The notes under the pieces were generated by a model. That model made no database searches and was not told the origin of the DNA. It saw only the letters and a program-made list of their open reading frames with translations. A stretch of 64,000 nt of DNA from Streptomyces sp. DT2A-34 (GTDB lineage: Bacteria; Actinomycetota; Actinomycetes; Streptomycetales; Streptomycetaceae): the NCBI RefSeq assembly GCF_030499515.1, contig NZ_JASTWJ010000001.1:5188001-5252000 (forward strand), written 5' to 3'. This document shows positions 16,251 through 24,816 of the stretch, piece by piece. Every line of letters begins with the position of its first letter. Position 1 is the first letter of the stretch. The position numbers were made by a program, and so were the translations under genes.

Positions 16251-16723
16251 GGTGGCCACCGGCCCCCACTTCTCCGGCGTGACCCGAATGATCGACTTCC
16301 CCTGCTTCAGCATCGCCGCCCGGGCCCCTTCCTTCTGCGCTCCTCGCACTGCTTGGCAGGCTTCGGAGCGCTGCGCCGGATTCCGTCCGTCGAGTGGTGC
16401 TGGGCGGGCGGTGACTAGTCCTCGGACACCAGGCGGGCCGGGAAGCCGCCGGTGGCCACCGGCCCCCACTTCTCCGGCGTGACCCGAATGATCGACTTCC
16501 CCTGCTTCAGCATCGCCGCCCGGGCCCCTTCCTTCTGCGCTCCTCGCACTGCTTGGCAGGCTTCGGAGCGCTGCGCCGGACTCCGTCCGTCGAGTGGTGC
16601 TGGGCGGGCGGTGACTAGTCCTCGGACACCAGGCGGGCCGGGAAGCCGCCGGTGGCCACCGGCCCCCACTTCTCCGGCGTGACCCGAATGATCGACTTCC
16701 CCTGCTTCAGCATCGCCGCCCGG
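16251..16723. repeat. 200-bp tandem repeat (2.4 copies) carrying the 3' end of the PPOX gene
   Basis: Units 16251-16450 and 16451-16650 differ at a single base (T16381 / C16581); a third partial unit runs 16651-16723 inside the intact gene. Each unit holds the last ~35 codons of the PPOX gene, its stop, and about 95 bp of spacer. The outermost copy (left end) switches just before 16251 to a different C-terminal coding sequence ending GGFPSRLVEGDA in place of GGFPARLVSED, so it is the remnant of a divergent gene end rather than a simple copy. Confidence 0.9.
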
Positions 16724-17085
16724 TACTCGTCCCAGTCCGGATGCTCCCCGGCGATGTTCCGGTAGTACTCCACGAGCGGCTCCACGGACTCCGGCGAGTC
16801 GATCACCTCCGCGGAACCCTCGATCTGCACCCAGGGCCCGTTCCAGTCATCGCTGATGACCAGGACACTCACCCGAGGATCCCGCTTCGCGTTCCGCGTC
16901 TTGGCCCGCTCGGGATACGTGGAGACCACGATCCGCCCCGAGTCGTCGACCCCGCAGGTCAGCGGCGAGGCCTGCGGGCTCCCGTCCGCCCGCCGGGTGA
17001 GCAGGATGGCCCGGTGACGGGGCCGTACGAAGTCCAGCAACTCTTCGAGCGAGACTCGGGTGTTCGTCGCGATGTTCGGTGCCAT
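16615..17085 (-). CDS. PPOX-class (pyridoxamine-phosphate-oxidase-fold) F420/flavin-dependent protein
   Basis: 156 residues. Split beta-barrel protein: SLEELLDFVRPRHRAILLTR, SPLTCGVDDSGRIVVSTYPE, AKTRNAKRDPRVSVLVI, WVQIEGSAEVID, and the C-terminal KQGKSIIRVTPEKWGP are typical of the PPOX class F420-dependent enzymes of actinobacteria. These small dimers bind FMN or F420 and reduce diverse substrates; the natural one is unknown. Its 3' end overlaps a 200-bp tandem repeat, and the downstream repeats still encode copies of its C-terminus. Confidence 0.87.
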   Translation of the reverse strand: MAPNIATNTRVSLEELLDFVRPRHRAILLTRRADGSPQASPLTCGVDDSGRIVVSTYPERAKTRNAKRDPRVSVLVISDDWNGPWVQIEGSAEVIDSPESVEPLVEYYRNIAGEHPDWDEYRAAMLKQGKSIIRVTPEKWGPVATGGFPARLVSED

Positions 17086-17094
17086 GGCCTCAGC

Positions 17095-17922
17095 CTAGAG
17101 GCCCGAGGGCAGCGATTCCCCTTGCACCGCCTGGATGTCGAGCTCCACCTTCAGTGTCGTACCGATGGCCGCGATCCCCGCCTGCACCACCTGGTTGTAG
17201 TTCATGGCGAAGTCGTCCCGACGGAGTTCCGCCGTGGCCCGGAACGCCGCCCGCGTGCCGCCCCACGGGTCGGCCCCCGTACCGAGGTAGGACAGGTCCA
17301 GGTCCACCGGCCGTACGACACCGTGCATGCCCAGCTCGCCGTGCACCGTCCAGCGGTCCGGACCCGCGGCCGCCGTCACCCCCGTCGACCGATAGGTGAT
17401 CTCGGGGTACTGCTCCACATCCAGGAAGTCCGGCGACTTCAGATGCCCGTCCCGCATGCCGTTGCCCGTGTCGATCGAGTCGGCCCGGATCGCCGCCTCC
17501 ACCCGGGACTTGGTGACGTCGTCCGGTGCGATCTCGATGGTGCCGGAGAAGTGGGTGAAACGGCCGTGCACGCTGGAGATGCCCAGGTGCTGGGCGACGG
17601 CGCCCACGCTGGAGTGCGCCGGGGCGATGGTCCAGGGCCCCGGTGGCGGCAGTTCCGTGCCGCCCTGCCGGGCCAGCGTCACCGTGCCGACCTCGGCCCG
17701 TCCGCTCGCCGTGACGATCGCGCTCGCGGCGGCGGGCGCGTAGCCGACGGCGGTGACGATGACGGTGTACGCGCCCGGGGGCAGGGGATCGGCGTCCCGT
17801 ACGGCCCCCTCCGCGTCCGCCTCCGCCCGCAGCACCTGCGTTCCGGTCATGTCGGTCACCGTGACGACCGCGTGCGACACGGCCCATCCGTCCCGGGTGC
17901 GGATCCTCGCGGTCAGTCCCAT
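17095..17922 (-). CDS. YceI-family lipid-binding protein with N-terminal carboxypeptidase-regulatory-like domain
   Basis: 275 residues from ATG 17922, chosen for AGGGAG 8 nt upstream. Residues 3-85 form a beta-sandwich of the carboxypeptidase-regulatory type (ARIRTRDGWAVSHAVVTVTD, DPLPPGAYTVIVTAVGYAP). Residues 95-270 are a YceI lipocalin-like domain: WTIAPAHSSVGAVAQHLGIS, FSGTIEIA, IDTGNGMRDGHLKSPDFLDV, EQYPEITYRST, and a FAMNYN motif near the end. YceI proteins bind isoprenoid-like lipids. No signal peptide. The same beta domain occurs three times in the next upstream gene, an MFS exporter, suggesting a joint function. Confidence 0.85.
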   Translation of the reverse strand: MGLTARIRTRDGWAVSHAVVTVTDMTGTQVLRAEADAEGAVRDADPLPPGAYTVIVTAVGYAPAAASAIVTASGRAEVGTVTLARQGGTELPPPGPWTIAPAHSSVGAVAQHLGISSVHGRFTHFSGTIEIAPDDVTKSRVEAAIRADSIDTGNGMRDGHLKSPDFLDVEQYPEITYRSTGVTAAAGPDRWTVHGELGMHGVVRPVDLDLSYLGTGADPWGGTRAAFRATAELRRDDFAMNYNQVVQAGIAAIGTTLKVELDIQAVQGESLPSGL

Positions 17923-18029
17923 CCCGTCCAACTCCCTGCGAATACTTACAAATTGGTCGTAAAGAGACCGGCCCGTGGCCGGGCGCACCTCCGCTCAGAG
18001 CGCGCCGCCCGCCACGGGCCGGGGTTCTG

Positions 18030-20546
18030 CTACTCGCCGGGGTGGGCGAGTTCGATGTCGTGGTCGTCGACGCCGCGGCCGGTCACCGTCAGAGCCGTCG
18101 CCACCGGCGGGTAACCGGTCGCGATGACCGTGTACTCGCCGCTGTCCAGGTCGGTGAAGGCGTACGCCCCGTCCGCGCCGGTGGTGGCGGTGCCCACGAC
18201 GTTGCCCGCCGCGTCGACCAGGCTCACGCGGGCGTCGGCCAGCGCGCCGTACGGTGCCCGGACCACGCCCTGGACCTGGGCGCCCGACTCGAGGTCGACC
18301 TCGATCCGGGTGACCCCGGTGCCGCCGATCTCGACGGGCAGGGCGCGCGGCCGGAACCCGGCGGCGTTCACCGCGACGGTCACGGCACCCGGCACCAGCT
18401 CGGCGAAGCCGAACTCGCCCTGTTCACCGGTGGCGGCGGTGGCCAGCAGATCCCCGCGGACGTCGGTGACGATCACCATCGCGTCCTTCACCGGCAGCGC
18501 GTTCTGCGCGGCCCGCACCACACCGGTCAGGCCACTCGTACCGCTGAGCAGGACGTCGTACGACACCGGCTCGTCGCCGTTGACGACGACCGTGGAGGCC
18601 TGCGGCTGGAAGCCGTCGGCGGAGGCGATCAGGACGTACGACCCCGCGCCGGGGGCGTCGACGGCGTACGACCCGTCGGCCCGCGCCACCGAGCGGCCGA
18701 GCTGCCGACCGGCGAGCGAGATCAGCGTGACCGCCGCCTGCGGCACGGGCGCACTCTCGGCGCCCCGCACGAAGCCGCGGACCGGGACGCCGCCGGACGA
18801 ACCGGTGGTCTCCTCGGGACGGGCCACCGTGGCCACGGCGGCGAGCCTCTGGGTGCCGTCGGGAGCGGCCTCGGTGTCGGAGGACGCGGCGGCCCAGCTC
18901 GGGACCCGCTCCTGCGCGGCGGCCTGCGCGGCAGCCCCGGCAGCCTCCGGCGCCTGCGGAGTCGCGGACTCGGCGGCCTGGGCCAGGGCGCCCTTCGTCT
19001 TCAACGGGACCTCCTTGATGAACAGGGCGAACAGGAGGGCGAGGAAGGCGATCGGCGCGGCGTACAGGAAGACGTCCGCGACGCCGTGGCCGTACGCGCT
19101 CTCGATGACGGTGCGCACCGGAGCCGGCAGCGCGTCGAGGTCGGGGATCTCCCCGTGGCCCGACGAGCCCTGCACGCCGAGCTTGGTCAGGCCCTCCTCG
19201 GCGTAGTGCGTGATCCGGTGACTGAGGACCGCGCCCAGGGCCGAGACGCCCATGGCACCGCCGAGGGAGCGGAAGAAGTTCACCACCGAGCTGGCGGCGC
19301 CCAGGTCGCTCGGGGCCACCTGGTTCTGCGTGGCGAGCACCAGGTTCTGCATCATCATGCCGATGCCGAGGCCCAGCAGCGCCATGAAGACGCCGACCTT
19401 CCAGTACTCGGTGTCGTAGCGGATCGTGCCCAGCAGGCCGAGGCCCGCGGTGACCAGGACACCGCCGGAGATCAGCCATGCCTTCCAGCGTCCGGTGCGG
19501 GTGATGACCTGGCCGGAGACGGTCGACGACACGAACAGGCCGAGGATCATCGGGATGGTCATGACGCCGGACATGGTCGGCGACTTGTCGCGGGCCAGCT
19601 GGAAGTACTGGCTGAAGAAGATGGTGCCCGAGAACATCGCGACGCCGACGAAGAGGGAGGCCAGCGAGGCGAGGGTGATGGTGCGGTTGCGGAACAGGCG
19701 CAGCGGGATGATCGGCTCGCTCGCCCGGGTCTCGACGAGCACGAAGACGAGCAGCAGGGCGAGCGCGCCGCCGGTCATCGCGTACGTCTGCCAGGACAGC
19801 CAGTCGTACTTGTCACCGGCGAAGGTCACCCAGATCAGCAGCAGGCAGACCGCGGCGGTGATGAAGAAGGCGCCCGCCCAGTCGACCTTGACCTTCCGCC
19901 TGGCGACCGGCAGGTGCAGGGTGCGCTGGAGCACGATCAGGGCGATGACGGCGAAGGGCACGCCGACGTAGAAGCACCAGCGCCAGCCGAGCCAGTCGGT
20001 GTCGGTGATGACACCGCCGATGAGCGGGCCGCCGACCATGGCGGTGGCGAAGGTGGCGCCGAGGTAGCCGTTGTAGCGGCCGCGCTCACGCGGGGCGATC
20101 ATCGCCGCCATGATGATCTGGGCCAGCGCGGACAGACCGCCCATGCCTATGCCCTGGACCGCGCGGAAGGTGATCAGCGTGCCGGCGTTCTGCGACAGAC
20201 CGGCCGCCGCCGAACCGAGGACGTAGATGACGAGGGCCAGCTGGACCAGCAGCTTCTTGGAGAACAGGTCGGCGAGCTTGCCCCACAGCGGGGTGGACGC
20301 GGTCATCGCCAGCAGCGACGCGGTGACCACCCAGGTGTAGGCGCTCTGGCCGCCGCCGAGGTCCTTGATGATGTCGGGCAGGGCGTTGGAGACGATCGTC
20401 GACGACAGGATCGCGACGAACATGCCGAGCAGCAGCCCGGTCAGCGCTTCCAGGATCTGCCGGTGCGACATCGGGGCGCCGTCGGCGGGGGCGCCTCCCG
20501 AGTGCTTGGCGTGGGCCCGCACACCGGCTGGTGTGGTCGTTGCCAT
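18030..20546 (-). CDS. MFS exporter (EmrB/QacA type) fused to three carboxypeptidase-regulatory-like repeats
   Basis: 838 residues. Residues 30-520 are a 14-helix DHA2 transporter (LSSTIVSNALPDIIKDLGGG, WGKLADLFSKK loop, GPLIGGVITDTDWLGW). After an Ala-rich linker (about 525-590) come three homologous beta-sandwich units at about 593-670, 672-750 and 750-830, each with a VxGxVRxxxxxPVxxAxVTL opening and a GSYxxxxxxxGxYxxxAxxxG closing. Such soluble C-terminal extensions are unusual for MFS proteins and may bind a substrate, peptidoglycan or the neighbouring YceI protein. MarR gene directly upstream in the same direction; 23-bp gap. Confidence 0.88.
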   Translation of the reverse strand: MATTTPAGVRAHAKHSGGAPADGAPMSHRQILEALTGLLLGMFVAILSSTIVSNALPDIIKDLGGGQSAYTWVVTASLLAMTASTPLWGKLADLFSKKLLVQLALVIYVLGSAAAGLSQNAGTLITFRAVQGIGMGGLSALAQIIMAAMIAPRERGRYNGYLGATFATAMVGGPLIGGVITDTDWLGWRWCFYVGVPFAVIALIVLQRTLHLPVARRKVKVDWAGAFFITAAVCLLLIWVTFAGDKYDWLSWQTYAMTGGALALLLVFVLVETRASEPIIPLRLFRNRTITLASLASLFVGVAMFSGTIFFSQYFQLARDKSPTMSGVMTIPMILGLFVSSTVSGQVITRTGRWKAWLISGGVLVTAGLGLLGTIRYDTEYWKVGVFMALLGLGIGMMMQNLVLATQNQVAPSDLGAASSVVNFFRSLGGAMGVSALGAVLSHRITHYAEEGLTKLGVQGSSGHGEIPDLDALPAPVRTVIESAYGHGVADVFLYAAPIAFLALLFALFIKEVPLKTKGALAQAAESATPQAPEAAGAAAQAAAQERVPSWAAASSDTEAAPDGTQRLAAVATVARPEETTGSSGGVPVRGFVRGAESAPVPQAAVTLISLAGRQLGRSVARADGSYAVDAPGAGSYVLIASADGFQPQASTVVVNGDEPVSYDVLLSGTSGLTGVVRAAQNALPVKDAMVIVTDVRGDLLATAATGEQGEFGFAELVPGAVTVAVNAAGFRPRALPVEIGGTGVTRIEVDLESGAQVQGVVRAPYGALADARVSLVDAAGNVVGTATTGADGAYAFTDLDSGEYTVIATGYPPVATALTVTGRGVDDHDIELAHPGE

Positions 20547-20569
20547 GGGCTTCCTTCTCTTACAGGCTT

Positions 20570-21019
20570 CTACTGGGTGATCGCGGGTGTACGGCAGTCG
20601 TCAAAGCTGGCCCTGAGCCGGGCCATGAGCCGGGTGAGTTCGGCGACGTCGTCGTCGGTCCAGTCGCTCAGCCGCTCGGCGAGCAGCTGCGTGGTCCGCC
20701 GGGACATCTCCCGCACCCGGCCCTCACCGGCCGGGGTGAGGCGGAGGATGCGGCTTCGTTTGTCCGCCGGGTCGGGGGAGCGCTCGATCCAGCCGCGCTC
20801 GGCGACGTGGGCGACATGGCGGCTGGTGACCGACATGTCCACGGCGAGCAGCTCCGCGAGCTTGCTCATGCGCATCTCCCCGTGGCGGGCCAGCAACGTC
20901 AGTACGGCGGCGGAACCGGAGGGGCAGTCGGACGGCAGCGTCCGTCCCATCTCCCGTTTCACGGCGCCGAAGGCGCTGAACTGGCGCACCAGCTCCTCGT
21001 ACTGCGCCTGCTGGGCCAT
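20570..21019 (-). CDS. MarR-family regulator of the exporter operon
   Basis: 149 residues. ATG 21019 is preferred over GTG 21022 because of the spacing to GGAGG. Winged helix: MRMSKLAELLAVDMSVTSRH, HVAERGWIERSPDPADKRSRILRLT. It is the first gene of an operon with the MFS fusion and possibly the YceI gene. Two 15-bp palindromes just upstream (21036-21080) fit autorepression of the operon. Confidence 0.9.
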   Translation of the reverse strand: MAQQAQYEELVRQFSAFGAVKREMGRTLPSDCPSGSAAVLTLLARHGEMRMSKLAELLAVDMSVTSRHVAHVAERGWIERSPDPADKRSRILRLTPAGEGRVREMSRRTTQLLAERLSDWTDDDVAELTRLMARLRASFDDCRTPAITQ

Positions 21020-21035
21020 CACACCTCCGTCGTTT

Positions 21036-21080
21036 GTTGCTTAGGGCAACCATAGGAGTTATTGGTTGCTACAGGCAAAC
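21036..21080. promoter_or_regulatory. Two MarR boxes
   Basis: GTTGC-TTAGG-GCAAC (21036-21050) and GTTGC-TACAG-GCAAA (21065-21079) are two 15-bp palindromes starting 29 bp apart, immediately upstream of the marR start codon. The first is perfect, the second has one mismatch. Confidence 0.65.
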
Positions 21081-21224
21081 GAACGGGCTCGGCGTGCCGC
21101 AAAAACTTGGCAAAGGCAAGTATTGCGACCGTAAATGTGCAGGTGGGGTGGGTCCTGTGACCCCCTGTGCAGGGCGGGAGCCCCCACTTGGGCCGAACGG
21201 GCGGATTCGCTAGGGTCTCAGGCC

Positions 21225-21419
21225 ATGGCTAACACCCAGGGCCCCCAGGGCAACCACGACCCCGCAGGCAGCACCCAGATGTTCCGCGCGTTCGTCGACG
21301 AGGGCCCGCAGGGCGGTCGGCAGCAGCAGGCCTCCTCGGGCCCGCGCATCGGTCTGATCGTCGGCGTGATCGCCGCCGTGGTGATCGTGGCGGCGGTGGC
21401 CTGGCTGGCGCTCAAGTAG
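21225..21419 (+). CDS. Small single-pass membrane protein
   Basis: 64 residues, ATG 21225. A polar, Gly/Gln-rich N-terminal part (GPQGNHDPAGSTQMFRAFVD) is followed by one transmembrane helix near the C-terminus (IGLIVGVIAAVVIVAAVAWL). No known domain that I recognise. No clear Shine-Dalgarno directly upstream. Regarded as real because of codon usage and the clean helix. Convergent with the lipoprotein gene. Confidence 0.65.
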   Translation: MANTQGPQGNHDPAGSTQMFRAFVDEGPQGGRQQQASSGPRIGLIVGVIAAVVIVAAVAWLALK

Positions 21420-21454
21420 TCACTGCCGGGCCCGCTTCCGGGTTCACTCCCGGG

Positions 21455-22219
21455 TCACTTCCATCGGACGGTGGCGTCCCGCGTCTCGATGTGCATGCCC
21501 AGCGGCACCCGCCAGGCGTCCACGCACACCGTCCAGGTCTTCTCCCTGCGTGCCCCGGCTTCGATCGGCGCCGGGAGTTCCTCCGTGGACTCGACCGTCG
21601 CCCAGTCGATGCCGAGCGCGCCGATGACGTGGGTGCCGAAGGTGACGGTGCCGGAGCGCACGGCTGTGCCGCCCGCGTTGTGGAAGTCGAGGGTCACCTT
21701 CTCGCACCAGCGCTTGTCGGTGGGCTCCCGTTCGGGGTCGCTCACGGTGAGGTTCGCGGGCGCGGATGTCGCGGGCGCTGATGTCGAGGGGGCGGGTGAA
21801 CCGCTGGGCGGGGCGGCCGGACCGGACGGCGTGGCCGCGGGGCTGTGGGTGCCGCTCGGGAGGCGGGCAGGACTCTCCGTCCCTTCGCGGTCTGTTCCCT
21901 GAGCGGGTGCCGGCGCCCGGCTCCCGTCCCGCCCGGGGGAATCGCCGGAACCGCCCCCTTCACCGCTGCCGCCGACGCCGCTGCTCTCCGGCCCGTCGAG
22001 CGGCACCAGCGTCACCTCGCCCGTCGGCGCGACAGCCGTACCGGAGACACGGGGCGGTCCTCCCGCCGCCCCCGTGGCGACGTAGCCGTCACCGCTCCCG
22101 CCGCTCCCACACGCGGCCAGTACCCCGCCCAGGCAGACGACGGCCGTCGACGCGCCGAGTAGGGCGCACCGACGGCCATGTGTCCAGGTCGTCCACGTCG
22201 ACCATGTCGCGCGAAGCAT
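21455..22219 (-). CDS. Secreted lipoprotein of unknown function
   Basis: 254 residues. The signal peptide ends in lipobox LAAC (Cys37), preceded by an RR pair and a hydrophobic core (ALLGASTAVVCLGGVLA). A Ser/Pro/Thr-rich linker covers about residues 75-155. The C-terminal 95 residues form a beta-rich domain (KVTLDFHNAGGTAVRSGTVTFG, HVIGALGIDWATVES) reminiscent of carbohydrate-binding or Ig-like modules, with two Cys that may pair. The function is not recognisable. It lies upstream of sigN in opposite orientation to none of its neighbours; both are on the minus strand. Confidence 0.75.
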   Translation of the reverse strand: MLRATWSTWTTWTHGRRCALLGASTAVVCLGGVLAACGSGGSGDGYVATGAAGGPPRVSGTAVAPTGEVTLVPLDGPESSGVGGSGEGGGSGDSPGRDGSRAPAPAQGTDREGTESPARLPSGTHSPAATPSGPAAPPSGSPAPSTSAPATSAPANLTVSDPEREPTDKRWCEKVTLDFHNAGGTAVRSGTVTFGTHVIGALGIDWATVESTEELPAPIEAGARREKTWTVCVDAWRVPLGMHIETRDATVRWK

Positions 22220-22268
22220 CCGGCCATGGTGGATGACGCTCCGTCAATTATGAAGAGGCCGGGAGGGG

Positions 22269-23180
22269 TCAGTCGGAGATGAGGCCCTCACGCAGCTGCG
22301 CCAGGGTCCGGGTCAGCAGCCGGGAGACGTGCATCTGGGAGATGCCGACCTCCTCGCCGATCTGCGACTGGGTCATGTTGGCGAAGAAGCGCAGCATGAT
22401 GATCCGCCGCTCGCGGGGCGGCAGTTTGGCCAGCAGCGGCTTGAGGGACTCGCGGTACTCGACGCCCTCAAGGGCGGTGTCCTCGTAGCCGAGCCGGTCG
22501 GCCAGGGAGCCCTCGCCGCCGTCGTCCTCCGGGGCCGGGGAGTCCAGCGAGGAGGCCGTGTACGCGTTGCCGACCGCGAGGCCGTCGACGACGTCCTCCT
22601 CGGAGACGCCCAGCACGGTGGCGAGTTCGGTGACGGTCGGAGAGCGGTCCAGCTTCTGGGAGAGCTCGTCGCTGGCCTTGGTGAGGGCCAGGCGCAGCTC
22701 CTGCAGGCGGCGCGGCACGCGCACCGACCAGGAGGTGTCGCGGAAGAACCGCTTGATCTCGCCCACGACCGTCGGCATCGCGAACGTCGGGAACTCCACG
22801 CCCCGTTCGCAGTCGAAGCGGTCGATCGCCTTGATCAGGCCGATGGTGCCGACCTGGACGATGTCCTCCATCGGCTCGTTGCGCGAGCGGAAACGGGCCG
22901 CCGCGTAGCGCACGAGGGGGAGGTTGAGCTCGATGAGGGTGTCCCGGACGTACGCGCGCTCGGGACTGTTCTCGTCCAGGGTGGCGAGCCGCAGGAACAG
23001 GGAGCGGGAGAGGGTGCGGGTGTCGATATTCGCCGTGGCCGGCCAGGCCGGGACGTCATCGACCGGGACGGCCGGTGCCGGAACGGCCTCAAGGGCCGGA
23101 ACATCGTCGAGCGCGGCGTCGGGCGCGGACTCGCTCTTCGTGAGCGTGAGCACCTTCGAGCTGCCCTGTTCTGCGGACAT
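22269..23180 (-). CDS. sigN: RNA polymerase sigma factor SigN (SigB/SigF/SigG family)
   Basis: 303 residues from ATG 23180. Group 3 sigma factor: region 2 ([61 protein letters not shown]), region 3 ([20 protein letters not shown]) and region 4 ([40 protein letters not shown]). Tandem with sigF, as sigN-sigF in S. coelicolor, where SigN acts in aerial differentiation; symbol given on that synteny. A promoter of SigB-family type (23249-23275) precedes it, consistent with autoregulation. No anti-sigma gene is adjacent. Confidence 0.9.
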   Translation of the reverse strand: MSAEQGSSKVLTLTKSESAPDAALDDVPALEAVPAPAVPVDDVPAWPATANIDTRTLSRSLFLRLATLDENSPERAYVRDTLIELNLPLVRYAAARFRSRNEPMEDIVQVGTIGLIKAIDRFDCERGVEFPTFAMPTVVGEIKRFFRDTSWSVRVPRRLQELRLALTKASDELSQKLDRSPTVTELATVLGVSEEDVVDGLAVGNAYTASSLDSPAPEDDGGEGSLADRLGYEDTALEGVEYRESLKPLLAKLPPRERRIIMLRFFANMTQSQIGEEVGISQMHVSRLLTRTLAQLREGLISD

Positions 23181-23248
23181 GCCACCCCCTTTGGGTCGCG
23201 GGACGGTCGCGGCGAACGCTCCGATCGAGGAACGCCAGCCTTCACCTG

Positions 23249-23275
23249 AATACCGGAGCCGAAGCCACGGCAAAC
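23249..23275 (-). promoter_or_regulatory. SigB-family-type promoter of sigN
   Basis: On the minus strand GTTTGC (rc of 23270-23275), 15-bp spacer and GGTATT (rc of 23249-23254). This matches the GTTT...GGGTAT class recognised by SigB/SigF-type factors. The start would give a leader of about 60 nt before sigN. Confidence 0.55.
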
Positions 23276-23318
23276 GCGCTTCCCGAAGAATGTCACATGT
23301 CGGCAACACGCTGTAGTG

Positions 23319-23332
23319 ACATGTCGACATGT
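23319..23332. promoter_or_regulatory. Perfect 14-bp palindrome between sigF and sigN
   Basis: ACATGTCGACATGT, with a further CACATGTCG at 23294-23302. The CATGTCG half-site thus occurs three times within 40 bp upstream of the sigN promoter. Possible operator; binder unknown. Confidence 0.45.
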
Positions 23333-23448
23333 GAGACTTGAATCCGCCCTGGATAAAGGGGGTCTGACGGTCTTTCAACGCAGAACTGTCGGGATCCGCC
23401 CTGGTGAGCGATTCGCTCGGGACGGTTACGGGTCGCTCTTGTTTGCGG

Positions 23449-24315
23449 TTACGCGTCGATCCGGTTCGCCGAACGCAGCCGCTGGAAGCTACGCGCGAGT
23501 AGCCGCGAAACGTGCATCTGGGAGACCCCGAGTTCCGCACTGATTTGCGATTGGGTGAGGTTGCTGTAGTAGCGCAGGAGCAGGATTCTCTGCTCGCGTT
23601 CGGGGAGCTGCACCAGCAGATGCCGGACCAGGTCCCGGTGCTCCACGCCGTCCAGCGCCGGGTCCTCGTAGCCCAGCCGGTCCAGCAGCCCGGGCAGCCC
23701 GTCGCCCTCCTGCGCGGCCTCCAGCGAGGTGGCGTGGTACGACCGTCCGGCCTCGATACAGGACAGCACCTCGTCCTCGGTGATGCGCAGCCGCTCGGCG
23801 ATCTCGGCGGTGGTGGGGGTGCGCCCGAAGGCGGTCGTCAGGTCCTCGGTCGCGCTGTTGACCTGGACCCACAGCTCGTGCAGCCGGCGCGGTACGTGGA
23901 CCGTGCGGACGTTGTCGCGGAAGTACCGCTTGATCTCGCCGACGACCGTCGGCATCGCGAAGGTCGGGAACTGCACGCCCCGGTCCGGGTCGAAGCGGTC
24001 GATGGCGTTGATGAGCCCGATGGTGCCGACCTGGATCACGTCCTCCATCGGCTCGTTGCGGGAGCGGAAGCGGGCGGCCGCGTAGCGCACGAGCGGGAGG
24101 TTCGCCTCGATGAGCGCCCCGCGCACACGGTTGTGCTCCGGAGTGCCCGGCTGGAGCTCCTTCAGCTCGCCGAAGAGCACCTGGGTGAGCGCCCGGGTGT
24201 CGGCGCCGCGACTGCGGGGCGGTGTGGGCGCGGGCGGGTCCGCGGGAGTGTCCTCCTGGGCCGGGGCTTGAGGCGCAGTACTGGCCGGCACGGTCAACTC
24301 CACCTCGTGATCCAT
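23449..24315 (-). CDS. sigF: RNA polymerase sigma factor SigF
   Basis: 288 residues from ATG 24315. A GTG at 24291, preceded by GGTGGAG at a good distance and giving [10 protein letters not shown] as N-terminus, may be the true start; that N-terminus matches what I remember of S. coelicolor SigF. Regions 2-4 are near-identical in pattern to SigN ([60 protein letters not shown]). SigF drives late spore maturation including spore pigment. 268 bp separate it from sigN, which has its own promoter. Confidence 0.92.
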   Translation of the reverse strand: MDHEVELTVPASTAPQAPAQEDTPADPPAPTPPRSRGADTRALTQVLFGELKELQPGTPEHNRVRGALIEANLPLVRYAAARFRSRNEPMEDVIQVGTIGLINAIDRFDPDRGVQFPTFAMPTVVGEIKRYFRDNVRTVHVPRRLHELWVQVNSATEDLTTAFGRTPTTAEIAERLRITEDEVLSCIEAGRSYHATSLEAAQEGDGLPGLLDRLGYEDPALDGVEHRDLVRHLLVQLPEREQRILLLRYYSNLTQSQISAELGVSQMHVSRLLARSFQRLRSANRIDA

Positions 24316-24442
24316 CAACTCACATCAACTCATCCGTCAAAAGCGGTCATAGCATCACAAGACATGTCCACCGTGTGCAAGCACCGCATAACGCCGTGTT
24401 GGGGATGGTTCGGGGGTCGGATCAGAGGGCCGGGCATGCGAA

Positions 24443-24469
24443 AGCCCCCCGCCGTTCCGGCGGAGGGCT
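24443..24469 (-). terminator. Intrinsic terminator after the Dabb gene
   Basis: 12-bp stem with one mismatch (AGCCCTCCGCCG / CGGCGGGGGGCT on the minus strand), 3-nt loop GAA, followed by TTTCG. Serves the minus-strand gene ending at 24514. Confidence 0.8.
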
Positions 24470-24513
24470 CCGGGAAGACCGGGCGGATCCGGGTGGATCC
24501 GGGGCGCTGGGGC

Positions 24514-24807
24514 TCAGTATTCGTAGTCGGCGATCACCCAGGTGGCGAACTCCCGCCACAATGTGACGCCCGCCTGGTGCTCGGGGTGCTCCGCGTAGGC
24601 ACGCAGGGCGGCCGCGTCGTCGAAGGCGGAGTTGATCGCGAAGTCGTAGGCGATGGGGCGGTCGCTGATGTTCCAGCCGAGCTCCCAGTGCCGGATCTCG
24701 GAGATCTTGCCCTCCAGCGAGCGGAACGCCTCGACGCCCTCCACGACGCGCGGGTCGTCGCGCTCGACGCCCTCGTTGAGCTTGAAGAGGACGAGGTGGC
24801 GGATCAT
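24514..24807 (-). CDS. Dabb-family (stress-responsive A/B barrel) protein
   Basis: 97 residues. The dimeric alpha/beta-barrel domain spans the whole protein: MIRHLVLFKLNEGV, SLEGKISEIRHWELGWNISD, AYDFAINSAFDDAAALRAYA and the HPEHQ motif. Family members range from stress proteins to small cyclases; the role here is unknown. It lies 10 bp downstream of a small membrane protein gene and ends at a good terminator. Confidence 0.85.
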   Translation of the reverse strand: MIRHLVLFKLNEGVERDDPRVVEGVEAFRSLEGKISEIRHWELGWNISDRPIAYDFAINSAFDDAAALRAYAEHPEHQAGVTLWREFATWVIADYEY

Positions 24808-24816
24808 GAGTACTCC

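Noticed and set aside
16251..16723. CRISPR-like array
   Set aside because: Only 2.4 units, 200-bp period with no variable spacers; the units encode a gene end. It is a tandem duplication.
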